A DNA stretch of 45,381 nt from an uncultured Collinsella sp. Its GTDB lineage: Bacteria > Actinomycetota > Coriobacteriia > Coriobacteriales > Coriobacteriaceae. The notes beneath the pieces are model-generated. The model made no database searches, had not been told where the DNA came from, and saw nothing but the letters and a program-made list of their open reading frames with translations. The translations under genes were made by a program, and so were the position numbers. The DNA is taken from positions 1 through 45,381 of the forward strand of contig CAKUEZ010000005.1 in assembly GCA_934646965.1 (NCBI GenBank), written 5' to 3'. Below are positions 22,240-31,405 of this stretch, one piece after another. Numbering within the stretch: the first letter of the stretch is position 1; the number at the start of each line of letters is the position of its first letter.

Positions 22240-23115
22240 ATGAACAAGCCAAGTGTTTCTGCCGGGGTTGTTGCCGGCGTTGCCCTGGGGGCTGCGGCGC
22301 TTGGTGCAGCCGCCGTCGCTGTTCGTGCTGCCTGTTTGCAGGTCGCGCGGACCCGCAATGGGTTGGCGCGTGTGAAACGCTTGCACGACGAGAGCGGTGA
22401 CGAGGTCCGTGTGCTCGTGCAGGGCGGCGTCTACCAAAGCGCGAGCTATGTTGGCGATCGTTGGGCGGAGCCGGTCTTTGCGTACTATCGCGCATTTGAC
22501 GATGTGTTTGAGGCCGAGGATGCAATGCGTGATGCTTGCGGGCATGGTATCGACCGCATGCTCATGCTGGGCGGGGGCGGGTTTGCCTATCCCAAGTTTG
22601 CACTGTTGTCACATGAGGGCTTGCGCATGGACGTCATCGAATATGACGGAGAGATTACGCGCCTGGCGCGTCGCTGGTTCTATCTGGATGAGCTGGAGCG
22701 CGCGGTGGGCGACCGCTTGCGGGTGATTACCGCCGAGGCTCGCTCGTATCTGGGTGTGACGAGCGTTGGTCATCGTCGCTACGACGTGATTGTGAGCGAT
22801 TGCTTTGGCGGTGCCGAGCCCGTGCGCGAGCTGGCAACCGTTGAGGCGCTGCGTCTGGTGCGGGGTAGCTTGAACCCGGGCGGCATCTACGTGGCAAATA
22901 TCGTGAGCACGAACGAGGGGAACGATGTGACGTTCCTGCGCGATTGCGCTGCCACGGCACTCGAGGTTTTCGCCCGCGCCTGGGTGGTCCCATGCGGCGA
23001 TACAGAGTTCGGCGGCGAGGAAAACTACCTGCTCATCGCCAGCGACGGTGGCTACATCTTCACCGAAGCCGTGCCCTTCGACACAGATTTTCTCGGCACC
23101 CCGCTCCACGACTAG
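22240..23115 (+). CDS. Spermidine-synthase-like (SpeE-fold) protein with membrane anchor
   Basis: A 291-residue protein that begins directly after the Elp3 stop, with its SD (AAAGGAG) inside the elp3 end, so the two are coupled. Residues about 8-30 are Ala/Val/Gly-rich and hydrophobic, probably a membrane anchor. The remainder has the fold of polyamine aminopropyltransferases: RMLMLGGGGFAYPK, MDVIEYDGEITRLARRWF, RLRVITAEARSYL, YDVIVSDCFGG and LNPGGIYVANIVS. Key catalytic Asp residues for polyamines are not certain, so it may be a methyltransferase-like relative (fused spermidine synthase family) rather than a true spermidine synthase. Confidence 0.7.
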   Translation: MNKPSVSAGVVAGVALGAAALGAAAVAVRAACLQVARTRNGLARVKRLHDESGDEVRVLVQGGVYQSASYVGDRWAEPVFAYYRAFDDVFEAEDAMRDACGHGIDRMLMLGGGGFAYPKFALLSHEGLRMDVIEYDGEITRLARRWFYLDELERAVGDRLRVITAEARSYLGVTSVGHRRYDVIVSDCFGGAEPVRELATVEALRLVRGSLNPGGIYVANIVSTNEGNDVTFLRDCAATALEVFARAWVVPCGDTEFGGEENYLLIASDGGYIFTEAVPFDTDFLGTPLHD

Positions 23116-23146
23116 CTCATTGAGCCCCGTCCCAAAAAGACAGGTC

Positions 23147-25591
23147 TTAGGCGTGGTCGCGCCAGCTGAGGACGCGTTGCTTCATGCCTTTGATGTCGAG
23201 GACGCCTTCGGCGAAGCCTTTGCGCACGAGTTCCTCGGGAACAAACTCGTCGTAACGGTCGAAGTAGGGCACCTCGCCGGGATAGACGAGCTCGATGGGG
23301 TCGAAGTCCTTCTCGGCCTCGGCAGCGAGTACCTCAAAGAACGTTTCCTCGTCGGCCTTCATCTTAAACTGCATAAAGTACGGGCGTGACGGGTCGAGCC
23401 CGCGAAGGCCCAGCTCTGCGGCGCATTTAATTTTGAGCATACGCTCGAGTGCCAAGAAGGCATAGCTGCCCAGCCAGGGGAAGAGCACCCAGGTGTCGCC
23501 GCCCAGGTTGATGAGCGGTTTAGTTCCCGCGCCCGAAATCTCGGCTGTATGACGAGCCTGCGCAAGGCGTGCCCGTGCGTTGCCCATGAGGTACGGATAT
23601 GCCGCGTGCTCGTTGAGCGCCTTGCGCATGCGCTCGAGTACGTGTGTATTGATGTCGCCGGGGCAGTCGCCAAAGTAGGCCGGCACACGGCCCTTGACCT
23701 GCGTGGCAAAGACGGTATGACGCTTCCAGTCCACTTCCTCGACAATCCAGCAGTGTCCGGCGATAGCGATGCGCTCACCGGGCGGTGGGGGATTGACGAT
23801 CGTGCCCAGCTCGGCCGATTCGCTGCGAACGGTAAACTCCTCGTTTTCCTGGAACACGGCGTAGAACTTAAAGTTGTTGATGATGCGCTCGCCCGCGAGG
23901 CCCACGATGAGCCCACCGCCCTCGGTGACCTGGATGTGGTCGATCTTGATGAGGTGGCGCAGCAGTACGCGATAGTCATCGGCCGAGACGCGGTGGAAAT
24001 AGCTGAGCGTGAGCACGCGCTGAGCAAGCTCGGCCGGTGTGAGCTCGCCGGTGCTGGCGAGCGTCGACATGGTCTGGTGATAGAGCAAGCTGTAGGGGAG
24101 TCGATCGAGCTCGGGTGGCTCGACCCACTTTTCTTCGCGATAGAGTTGTACGAGCGCGATGCCCTGAAGGAGCTTCCAGGGTATCGTTTCAGGCATCATC
24201 GTGCGCGGCTCGGGCTCCTCCTCGCGCATGACAAACCACATCTCGGGTGGAAGGTCGCGACGGCCCGTGCGCCCCATGCGCTGCAAAAAGGAGCTGACGG
24301 TAAACGGCGCATCGATCTGAAACGCACGCTCCAGACGGCCGATATCAATGCCGAGTTCCAGCGTAGAGGTGGTGACGGTTGTCTGTGCCTGCTCCTCATC
24401 GCGCATAAGTTCCTCGGCCGTCTCGCGCAGCGATGCCGAAAGATTGCCGTGGTGGATGAGAAAGCGGTCGGGCTCGTGCCGGCTCTCGCAGTAGCTGCGC
24501 AGCATGGAGCATACGGCCTCTGCCTCCTCGCGCGAGTTGGCAAAGACCAGGCACTTGCGACCGCGCGTATGTTCAAAGATATAGCCCATACCGGGATCGG
24601 CGTTGTCTGGTGCTGTGTCGGTGGGATTAAGCAGCGCCTGTTCGGTCGCTCGGGGGATGTCGACTTCGCCCTCGGGAGCCGAGGAAGTGCGACGGTCCTT
24701 GGGGGCGGACTTGCCCCGCGCCCGCTCGCGGCGTTGGCGGCACTCCTCCTGTGTGAGCTGTCCGCTGTGGCGCATGTCTTGGGCGGATGCGGGCAGTGCT
24801 GGCGTTGCTGGGGCTTCAATGCGCTCACACGCAAGTATTTCGGCTTCTTGGGGACCCGTACCCATGAATCCTCGCTGCTGCGCCTGGGGACCCGAGTTGT
24901 AGAAGTGCTCCATGGAGATGCGCCACACGCGGCGCGGTTCCTCAAAGCGGGGGATGACGCAGTCGCGCCCCGTTCCCTGTGAGAGAAAAGCGCCCGTGCG
25001 CTCGGGGTCCCCGATGGTGGCCGAAAGGCCGATGCGCCGGGGCTGCACGCCTGCCATGCGCGAAAGGCGCTCGATAAGGCAGAGCGTCTGACCGCCACGG
25101 TCACCGCGCATGAGCGAGTGGACCTCGTCAATGACCACATAGCGCAGGTCGCAGAACATGCGCGGGATTGCCATGTGCTTATGGATCAGGAGCGCCTCGA
25201 GTGATTCGGGCGTAATCTGCAAGATGCCGCTCGGCTTTTTGATGAGTTTGGCCTTATGCGACTGTGAGACATCGCCGTGCCAGTGCCAGACGGGGATATC
25301 GGCCTCTTCGCACAGATCGTTGAGGCGTACAAACTGATCGTTGATGAGCGCTTTGAGAGGGCCAATGTAGAGGGCGCCCACACTCGCGGGCGGGTTCTCC
25401 CAAAACTCGGTCAGGATGGGAAAGAAGGCCGCCTCGGTTTTGCCGGATGCCGTGGATGCTGTCAGGAGCACATTGTCTTGCGTGTTAAAGATTGCATCTG
25501 CTGCCGCAACCTGGATAGAGCGCAAGCTCTCCCAATCGTGGGAGTAGATGAAATCCTGGATAAACGGGGCGTAGCGGTCAAAAGCGTTCAT
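23147..25591 (-). CDS. sngC: Shango-type defence helicase SngC (Lhr-like DEAD/DEAH helicase)
   Basis: An 814-residue superfamily II helicase: TASTASGKTEAAF (Walker A, about 44-56), VVIDEVHSL (DEVH 155-158), LSATIGDPE, FANSREEAEAV, TSTLELGIDIG and QRMGRTGRR. Past the helicase core it has the long accessory region typical of Lhr-like enzymes. A charged linker (about 280-345) interrupts the two RecA lobes. It is the last gene of a three-gene unit with an ATPase and a TerB-domain protein, matching Shango (SngA, SngB, SngC), an anti-phage system whose mechanism I do not know to be settled. ATG 25591 with SD AGGAGG is preferred over a start 21 codons upstream. A repeat element lies in the 116-nt gap from sngB. 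Confidence 0.8.
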   Translation of the reverse strand: MNAFDRYAPFIQDFIYSHDWESLRSIQVAAADAIFNTQDNVLLTASTASGKTEAAFFPILTEFWENPPASVGALYIGPLKALINDQFVRLNDLCEEADIPVWHWHGDVSQSHKAKLIKKPSGILQITPESLEALLIHKHMAIPRMFCDLRYVVIDEVHSLMRGDRGGQTLCLIERLSRMAGVQPRRIGLSATIGDPERTGAFLSQGTGRDCVIPRFEEPRRVWRISMEHFYNSGPQAQQRGFMGTGPQEAEILACERIEAPATPALPASAQDMRHSGQLTQEECRQRRERARGKSAPKDRRTSSAPEGEVDIPRATEQALLNPTDTAPDNADPGMGYIFEHTRGRKCLVFANSREEAEAVCSMLRSYCESRHEPDRFLIHHGNLSASLRETAEELMRDEEQAQTTVTTSTLELGIDIGRLERAFQIDAPFTVSSFLQRMGRTGRRDLPPEMWFVMREEEPEPRTMMPETIPWKLLQGIALVQLYREEKWVEPPELDRLPYSLLYHQTMSTLASTGELTPAELAQRVLTLSYFHRVSADDYRVLLRHLIKIDHIQVTEGGGLIVGLAGERIINNFKFYAVFQENEEFTVRSESAELGTIVNPPPPGERIAIAGHCWIVEEVDWKRHTVFATQVKGRVPAYFGDCPGDINTHVLERMRKALNEHAAYPYLMGNARARLAQARHTAEISGAGTKPLINLGGDTWVLFPWLGSYAFLALERMLKIKCAAELGLRGLDPSRPYFMQFKMKADEETFFEVLAAEAEKDFDPIELVYPGEVPYFDRYDEFVPEELVRKGFAEGVLDIKGMKQRVLSWRDHA

Positions 25592-25672
25592 GGGGCCTCC
25601 TCTCAACAACGGGTTGATCAACGTAGCGCGCAACGGCTCGATGCGTTGCAACATCGGCGTTTGCCCAGATAA

Positions 25673-25709
25673 AACCTACCAAAATAAACCTGTCCCTTTT
25701 TGGCAGGTT
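25673..25709 (-). repeat. GGGACAGG-core hairpin at the end of sngB
   Basis: AACCTACCA (25673-25681) pairs with TGGCAGGTT (25701-25709) with one mismatch; read on the minus strand the loop carries AAAAGGGACAGGTTTATTTT. It overlaps the sngB stop codon and lies between sngB and sngC. Same family as 10753-10793 and 11585-11621, with different arms. Confidence 0.65.
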
Positions 25710-27003
25710 AGATGGTGAACTCGGCGAAGTTGCGGTCGTCGGATGATGCGGACGATTCGCTGGCCGGCGCCAGCGCGTCGCCACCGACGCTTTGCAGCAA
25801 CTCGGCCACGTTAGCGTCGGGGTTCTGACACAGGATGTCGAGTAGCTCAATAAAGTCGCGGATGACCTCACGGGGCGTCAGATGTGTATCGGCTCCCACG
25901 CGGCCAAACTCAATCTTGAGGAAGTCCACCAGGTCGTTCTCGGTTAGCGTGGGCGTCCAGCCAAAGTAGCCGGCGTGAATCTGCATGAGCTTTTCGATCA
26001 GCACCAGCAACTCTTCGTAGGTGAGCGGCTGCAGGCGAATGATGGGCGCGAGCATGTCTTTGAGGTCCTCACGTGCAAAGCGGCCCTGGGCGAGTCGGCT
26101 ACGCAGTGCCTCGTAGGAAAACACGCCGCGACGGCGGTCTTCGATGGAGGTCGGCGTGCCGCCCATGATCATACCCAGATATTGCGCCTTGCCTTGCAGC
26201 GTGTCGTTGTACATGGTCAGGATCTTCTCGTAGTTGTACTGGCGCGTGATGGCGTTGGGAATCTTGTACAGGTTTACGAGCTCGTCGATGAGCACCAGCA
26301 TGCCCTTGTAGCCGCTGCAGACCAAAAAGCGTGCGATGAGCTTGACGTAGTCGTACCAGTCGTCGTCGCTGATGATGGTTGAGGAGCCCAGTTCGGCGCG
26401 CGCTTCGCTCTTGGTGCGGTATTCGCCTCGGATCCATTTGGTCACACGGCTCATAGCCTCTTCATCGCCCTCGGAAACGGCCGTGCGGTAGCGGCGGAGC
26501 ATGCGGGAGAAATCAAAGCCGTGAACCATTTCCTCGAGCGGGGCGAGTTGGGCATTGACGGCCGACTCATCGGCATCGGCGCACGAGGCGACCCAGCGAT
26601 CCAGAATAAGGTTGAGCGCGCCGCCCTCAGGGCGCGTCTTAGTCGATATGTTGCGGATCAGCTCGCGGTAGGTGGCAAGGCCCTGTCCCTGACCGCCCTG
26701 CAGACGGCGCTCAGGGGAAAGGTCGGCATCGGCGACGACAAAGCCCTCGCCCATGGCGTGCGTGCGAATGGTTTGGAGCAAAAAGCTCTTGCCCGCGCCG
26801 TAGCGACCGACTAGGAAGCGAAAACTTGCGCCGCCATCGGCGATGAGGCTTAGGTCGGTGAGCAGGGCGCGGATCTCGACCTCGCGTCCCACGGTGATGT
26901 AGGGAAGGCCGATGCGCGGGACCACGCCGCCCTTGAGCGAGTTGAGAATGACGGCGGCGACGCGCTTGGGCACGCGGGGTGCTGCGGATGCGGTATCACT
27001 CAT
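25708..27003 (-). CDS. sngB: Shango-type ATPase SngB (DUF2791, BrxC/BrxD-like)
   Basis: A 431-residue P-loop ATPase of the DUF2791 group, related to the BrxC/BrxD ATPases of BREX. Walker A is GRYGAGKS (66-73) and Walker B MLVLIDEL (235-242), followed by VNLYKIPNAITRQYNYEKIL and a sensor-like GGTPTSIEDRRRGVFSYEALRSRL. The C-terminal 70 residues (LTPREVIRDFIELLDIL and an acidic Ser-rich tail) are typical. The ATG at 27003 overlaps the upstream TerB-domain gene by 8 nt, indicating translational coupling. It is expected to work with the TerB-domain protein and helicase in phage defence. Confidence 0.85.
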   Translation of the reverse strand: MSDTASAAPRVPKRVAAVILNSLKGGVVPRIGLPYITVGREVEIRALLTDLSLIADGGASFRFLVGRYGAGKSFLLQTIRTHAMGEGFVVADADLSPERRLQGGQGQGLATYRELIRNISTKTRPEGGALNLILDRWVASCADADESAVNAQLAPLEEMVHGFDFSRMLRRYRTAVSEGDEEAMSRVTKWIRGEYRTKSEARAELGSSTIISDDDWYDYVKLIARFLVCSGYKGMLVLIDELVNLYKIPNAITRQYNYEKILTMYNDTLQGKAQYLGMIMGGTPTSIEDRRRGVFSYEALRSRLAQGRFAREDLKDMLAPIIRLQPLTYEELLVLIEKLMQIHAGYFGWTPTLTENDLVDFLKIEFGRVGADTHLTPREVIRDFIELLDILCQNPDANVAELLQSVGGDALAPASESSASSDDRNFAEFTI

Positions 27004-28756
27004 GGTCTAGGTATCCTCTCACGTCTGCTTCGTAGTCCTCGATAATCTGCGGCCCTGCCGTACCAAATTCAATTACGGTGTCGCCCACCAGGTCAAAGAG
27101 CGCCTCGTTGATGTTATCGACGAGCATGTCCTCGCTCTGCCCCGATCTCTCCACCGCCGATGTCGCCTGCGCTGCGTTGTGCTCGAGCAGCGCGCGGAGA
27201 TAAGCATCTGCGGCGGGCGCGAGTTCGGACGCGGCGCCAGCGGGCGCAGCCGCTGCGAACGTGGGCGTCGGTGCGAGAAGCGGCGCCACGACACCAAACT
27301 GTTCGGTGGAAATGGTCGGCTCATCGGCTTCGTCCTGTTCCATGGGCGCCGCGACCGGCTCGACAATCGCGTTAGCCGCGGGTTTGGCTTCCGGCTGTCC
27401 GGAGCCCGTCGTATCGACCTCTACGGGCGCATCGTCCTCGCGCTCCTCGTCGATCAGGAGCGCTTCACGTGTCTGTGCGGCGGCACTCCGGATATGCCCC
27501 AGCTGGCTCAGATCGATATCGATCTTGACGGGCTGGTGCGCTGCATCCCACGAAAGCCATGTCACGATCTCGTCATCGATGATCTTGGCCAGATATTTGG
27601 GGACCTTTTCTTCCTTAAGGGGATGGGCGGGGTCCAGAGCCAGGCGCAAGCGCTGGTCACAGGCGCGCATTATCTCTCCAAGTTTGCTGCTCTTTTGCCT
27701 GCTGCCGTGAATCCGCATGCATTCCCAAAAACCGTTTTGGCAGCGGTAGATATGGATGGGGTCCAGACGGTATTTGCAGTCCTCGTGGCGCTCGGGCGCA
27801 AAGAATACGGCCGAGGCAAACATGGTGTAGGGCATGGCCGTCTCCTCCCCAAACAGGCTTGCCACGATACCGGTCTTTCGGTGCGTGTCATAGTAGCGCG
27901 CCATACGGACATACACGGCGCATGCCACGTGGCGTAGGTCGCGATGATGACTGCGGTCGAGTCGTGAGTTATTGAGGTTGTACGTGGAGAGGGCGTTGAT
28001 GGCAGCCATGAGCCGCTCCTCGCGTGCCTCGTCGGGCGGAAGGGGAAGCGTGGGCTCGGATGTCTTGCGACGCTTGGGGGTTTGGCCGGACGGTTCCGGT
28101 GCGGGTGTAAGGTCTCGAGCCGCGCGCCGCAGCTCGATAAGGGCGTTGTCGAATTTGACGGTTTTAGAGTCGCGAAGCAGCTTGGGGTCGAGCCCGTGGA
28201 ATACGGCGTAATCCTGCAGCCACACGCGTGCGAACCGGTCGATGCCGGGCTCAAAGGCTCGATAGGCGTCCCAAAAAGCCTTGATCTTATTAAAGCCATC
28301 GAGCGGGTCATCTACGCCAATGCCGCAGATCAGCTCATAGAGATACAGAAAGGCAAAGGACGTAGACGTTTCCTCTACGGTTCCGCGGCGTACCCGTGCG
28401 CGCCACGTAAAGTAGCCGCGCAGCTGCCGGTCGCTCATGGCATTGTAGGTGGGAAAGTATGACTTGAAGGTGCCGTTGTAGGGACAATCGTCCTCGAAGT
28501 CGGCCATCAGCAGCCCTTGTCGGTAAAAAAGCTCGGCTTCCGAAAGCCAGCGCCCCGCGCCGCCCTTGGGGTCGTCTTGCCAACGCGATATCTCGCGCAT
28601 CTTGCGGTACTGGTCGGGGAGGAAGTTCTGCATCTGTCGGCCGGTCTTGAGAATCGGCTCGTCTGCGTAGACCTCATTTGAGAAACGGGCGGACTGATGG
28701 GTCCGGGCCTCGGCCATAATGCGCTCGATGAGCATCTTGATGTCCTGGTCGGCCAC
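26996..28756 (-). CDS. sngA: Shango-type TerB_N/TerB_C protein SngA
   Basis: A 586-residue protein. The TerB_N region is clear from FPTYNAMSDRQLRGYFTWR (101-119) and FLYLYELICGIG (136-147). TerB_C-type sequence is at the end (MLVDNINEALFDLVGDTVIE, IIEDYEADVRGYL). A Pro/Ala/Glu-rich linker of about 100 residues joins the two parts. TerB-related domains occur in tellurite-resistance and stress systems and may bind metal at the membrane or in complexes. It is first in the operon, started by a GTG at 28756 with a very strong SD (GGAGAGGAGGAG). Order and overlap with an ATPase and an Lhr-like helicase identify the set as Shango. Confidence 0.82.
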   Translation of the reverse strand: MADQDIKMLIERIMAEARTHQSARFSNEVYADEPILKTGRQMQNFLPDQYRKMREISRWQDDPKGGAGRWLSEAELFYRQGLLMADFEDDCPYNGTFKSYFPTYNAMSDRQLRGYFTWRARVRRGTVEETSTSFAFLYLYELICGIGVDDPLDGFNKIKAFWDAYRAFEPGIDRFARVWLQDYAVFHGLDPKLLRDSKTVKFDNALIELRRAARDLTPAPEPSGQTPKRRKTSEPTLPLPPDEAREERLMAAINALSTYNLNNSRLDRSHHRDLRHVACAVYVRMARYYDTHRKTGIVASLFGEETAMPYTMFASAVFFAPERHEDCKYRLDPIHIYRCQNGFWECMRIHGSRQKSSKLGEIMRACDQRLRLALDPAHPLKEEKVPKYLAKIIDDEIVTWLSWDAAHQPVKIDIDLSQLGHIRSAAAQTREALLIDEEREDDAPVEVDTTGSGQPEAKPAANAIVEPVAAPMEQDEADEPTISTEQFGVVAPLLAPTPTFAAAAPAGAASELAPAADAYLRALLEHNAAQATSAVERSGQSEDMLVDNINEALFDLVGDTVIEFGTAGPQIIEDYEADVRGYLDHE

Positions 28757-28844
28757 CGCTCCTCCTCTCCGAACGCAGCTACGGTGACCTCATATCATAG
28801 CACAGTATCAAACAGATGTTCGAGATATCGCTACACAGACAGCT

Positions 28845-29561
28845 TTAGAACAGGAGCGCGTAGATGACGGCTATGACAACGGAGGGGAGCATATTGGCCG
28901 TGCGGAAGGTCTGAGGTCGAATCAGGTTGACGCCGACGCAGAAGATGAGCATGGAGCCCACGAGCGAAAGGCTGTCGAGGGCCGCCGTGGTCATGATGGG
29001 GGAGAGCGCGCCGGCAAAGAGCGTGATTGTTCCCTGGAACACGGCGACGGGCAGGGCAGAGAAGATGCAGCCACGTCCGAGCGAGGCCGTCATGGTGCAA
29101 ACGATGATGCAGTCCAGTGCGCCCTTGAGGGCGAGCGTGGACCAATCGCCGAGCAGGCCGTCCTGAATCGAGCCCACGATGGCCATGGCGCCGATGCACA
29201 CCGTGAGCGATGCCGAGACAAAGGCGTTGGTGAACTCGTTGTCGCCCTCGCTGCCGGTTTTTCGCTTGAGCCATTCGCCGAGGTTTTCGATCGCCGCCTC
29301 CAGATTGACGGCCTCGCCGATGAGCGAGCCCAGGGCAAACGAGACGATCAGCATGGTGGTGCCGGTGGTCGAGAGGGCGTCGCCGTCGATGACGAGCATC
29401 TTTTGCATGGTTCCGCCCAGGCCGATAAACAGGACGCACAGCCCCGACGCCTTCATAAGTGTGTCCTGGATCCGGGGCGTGATAAAACGTCCGCCGGCCA
29501 GTCCCAAAAGGCCGCCTGCAATCAAAAGCGCTACGTTGATGATCGTTCCCAAACCCGGCAT
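28845..29561 (-). CDS. DUF554 (YdfK/YqgA-like) integral membrane protein
   Basis: A 238-residue protein with about seven hydrophobic segments, e.g. LGTIINVALLIAGGLLGLAG at the N-terminus, then ASGLCVLFIGLGGTMQ, TTMLIVSFALGSLIGEAVNLE and a C-terminal helix VVIAVIYALLF. These, and LTVCIGAMAIVGSIQDGL, are typical of DUF554. Its transport substrate is unknown. ATG 29561 has SD AGGAGG. It lies 85-90 bp from the Shango operon on the same strand but is not part of it as known elsewhere. Confidence 0.88.
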   Translation of the reverse strand: MPGLGTIINVALLIAGGLLGLAGGRFITPRIQDTLMKASGLCVLFIGLGGTMQKMLVIDGDALSTTGTTMLIVSFALGSLIGEAVNLEAAIENLGEWLKRKTGSEGDNEFTNAFVSASLTVCIGAMAIVGSIQDGLLGDWSTLALKGALDCIIVCTMTASLGRGCIFSALPVAVFQGTITLFAGALSPIMTTAALDSLSLVGSMLIFCVGVNLIRPQTFRTANMLPSVVIAVIYALLF

Positions 29562-29677
29562 GAACCCTCCTGTATTGATGCCAACGCGGCAATCGTAGCA
29601 GAACGGGGCGCGAGGCTGCGCTATAACACGTCTAATACGTTATGTATGCGGTATTCGAACAGCGTGGAGACAAAATG

Positions 29678-31093
29678 CTATTTGAGGGATTGCGTCACGA
29701 TGTACGAGGCGTAATCGAAGCGAAGCGTCATGAGACGCTGTGGGGATTCGATCGCCGCCGCAATGATATCGGCATCGCGAGCACGGTCGAATCCTTCGAG
29801 CCGCAGCTCATACGATATGTCCTCGTTTTTTTGAAGTACCCGGGTGGCCAAGAGTTTCTCGCCGTCGAATTCCTCGGTTTTGCTTCCGTCTGCACCGATG
29901 GCATACAGACGCAACGTGGCGGTGGTCGCGGGGTCGACAACCGTGATTTTTTCAATTTTATTGCGGTCTCTCTTTGCCCCCAGCAATGTGAGGGCCGAGG
30001 GCGCCACGATTTCGCCCGAAGGCAAAAAGACGAGGTCGACAGTCTCGGGGAACGTGATAAGGGTGTTTTTTCGAATGGGATTGTCGGCGGCGATTGGCTC
30101 AATGCATGCGGCGTCGACGGTTTCCATGTGGTCGAGTGCGACCATCATGCAGCAGTTGCCCTCGTCGACATCCGGGGGTGCAGCAAAGCCTAGGCTGTCG
30201 TCGGGCTGGTCGTTGCTTGGCTCAGCAGCGGTGTCGTCTGACGTTTCGGAAGGAGTTGCGGTGTTGTTTTCTGGCGACGGCGCATCGTCTGCGATATCAA
30301 CACGCACTGACGTGTCCGCGTCCTCGTCCTTTGGGTGGCCGCTCATGTCCTCGGGCATGGGGAAGACAATCCCGATGGCCCCCGTTCCGCTCCAGGTCAT
30401 TTGGAAGAGCGCCGGATCGGCAAGAATGCGCTGCACGCCTTGCGCCTGGGCGTCGATATCGATAGGGCGGGGTTCCGACCCGTGCATGACGTTAAGCGAG
30501 CCCTTCTGTGTTTTGTTCTGCCTCTTTTGGTTGTCCGAGCTGACCGCGAAGAACAATAGGGGAGTTTCTCCCGTCGCGATGGCGTCGGTACCCGCCTTGG
30601 TTAGCTGCAGTGATGCCGCGTAGGAGATGGTGGGCTGCGTGTCATCGGCATTCGAGGGGACGCAGCCCAGGCATACACCTCCTTCTGTTCTCATTGCGCT
30701 GTCGAAGGCGACCTTCGCCCCGTTCGCCGAGTCATCGATCGAGGCGATGTCGATGCGCAACCTTGCGTCGCATACGTCGCCATCGGCATCGACCGCAACT
30801 GATTTCCACGTGCAGACGGCACAACCCGCCTGGGGGCCATTTTCCTTGTCCGGACGTTTGATATCCACGACTATCGAGCCGTCCGTATCGCAGGTAAGGC
30901 ATCCCGAGGTCGAGATTGTCGCCTGCGCAAGTGAAAACCGCTTGCATGCAATGGTGTTCGACGGAGCTGGCGCGGGGCTCAAGGCTGTCGGCAAGGAGTT
31001 TGCCATGACGGGCGTCGCCCAGGCGGCGAGAGGCGTTCCGGTCGCTAGCGCACTGCAGAGCGCGGCGACAGGCAAAAGTTTTCTGGGTGCCAT
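29678..31093 (-). CDS. Secreted cysteine-containing protein, unknown family
   Basis: A 471-residue protein with a clear signal peptide (MAPRKLLPVAALCSALATG..., cleavage near ATPVMA). The mature part has paired cysteines (CLTC, CAVC, CLGC, CC) that could form disulfides outside the cell or bind metal. An Asp/Pro/Thr/Ser-rich linker (about 250-300) separates two regions, and the second repeats TITFPETVDLVFLPSG and KITVVDPATTATLRLY strands. There is no C-terminal sorting signal or membrane helix. It is last in a five-gene operon of exported proteins; SD AAGGAGA. Function unknown. Confidence 0.75.
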   Translation of the reverse strand: MAPRKLLPVAALCSALATGTPLAAWATPVMANSLPTALSPAPAPSNTIACKRFSLAQATISTSGCLTCDTDGSIVVDIKRPDKENGPQAGCAVCTWKSVAVDADGDVCDARLRIDIASIDDSANGAKVAFDSAMRTEGGVCLGCVPSNADDTQPTISYAASLQLTKAGTDAIATGETPLLFFAVSSDNQKRQNKTQKGSLNVMHGSEPRPIDIDAQAQGVQRILADPALFQMTWSGTGAIGIVFPMPEDMSGHPKDEDADTSVRVDIADDAPSPENNTATPSETSDDTAAEPSNDQPDDSLGFAAPPDVDEGNCCMMVALDHMETVDAACIEPIAADNPIRKNTLITFPETVDLVFLPSGEIVAPSALTLLGAKRDRNKIEKITVVDPATTATLRLYAIGADGSKTEEFDGEKLLATRVLQKNEDISYELRLEGFDRARDADIIAAAIESPQRLMTLRFDYASYIVTQSLK

Positions 31094-31135
31094 AGTTCTC
31101 CTTACCGTCCAATCCTCCGTCTTGCGGTGTCCGGC

Positions 31136-31405
31136 TTATCGGCTTCGTTTGATGTGCAGGCCAAGACACGTTACGGCCGCGCCCGCGGCGGCGATGCAGG
31201 CCGAAGCGGGCGCCAGTTCATCACCGGTTTGGGCGAGCGCCTCGTGATGGTCGCCGCGGTCAAGCGCCGTTAGGTCGACGGTCACCTGCGTGGCTGCTTG
31301 CGCCTGATCCTGCTGGGCGAGGGCTGCTGTCGGGGCGAGCGCCAGGATACTGGCGGCGACTGCCAGTGCGATGGCCCTAGGACGCGACGTGTGCACCGGG
31401 CTCAA
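31136..31405 (-). CDS. Small secreted protein with LAQTG sortase-type tail
   Basis: An 89-residue protein with an N-terminal signal peptide (RAIALAVAASILALAPTAALA) and a C-terminal sorting signal: LAQTGDELAP, a hydrophobic stretch (CIAAAGAAVTCLGL), and a basic end (HIKRSR). LAQTG is a recognisable variant of LPxTG, so it is probably attached to the cell wall by a sortase. The mature domain is only about 30 residues. The frame opens at TTG 31405 with GTG 31396 as an alternative, overlapping the upstream gene by 20-29 nt, so it is translated by coupling. In Firmicutes WxL (csc) clusters a similarly tiny LPxTG protein accompanies WxL proteins. Confidence 0.65.
   Translation of the reverse strand: MSPVHTSRPRAIALAVAASILALAPTAALAQQDQAQAATQVTVDLTALDRGDHHEALAQTGDELAPASACIAAAGAAVTCLGLHIKRSR

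Noticed and set aside
23116..23146. Further GGGGACAGG-type hairpin or terminator between convergent genes
   Set aside because: Only a degenerate fragment (CCCGTCCC, GACAGGTC) with a two-base loop palindrome is visible; too weak to call.
23147..28756. BREX assignment for the ATPase-helicase pair
   Set aside because: The ATPase is BrxD-like, but there is no PglX methyltransferase, PglZ or BrxA/B, and TerB_N/TerB_C fits Shango instead.
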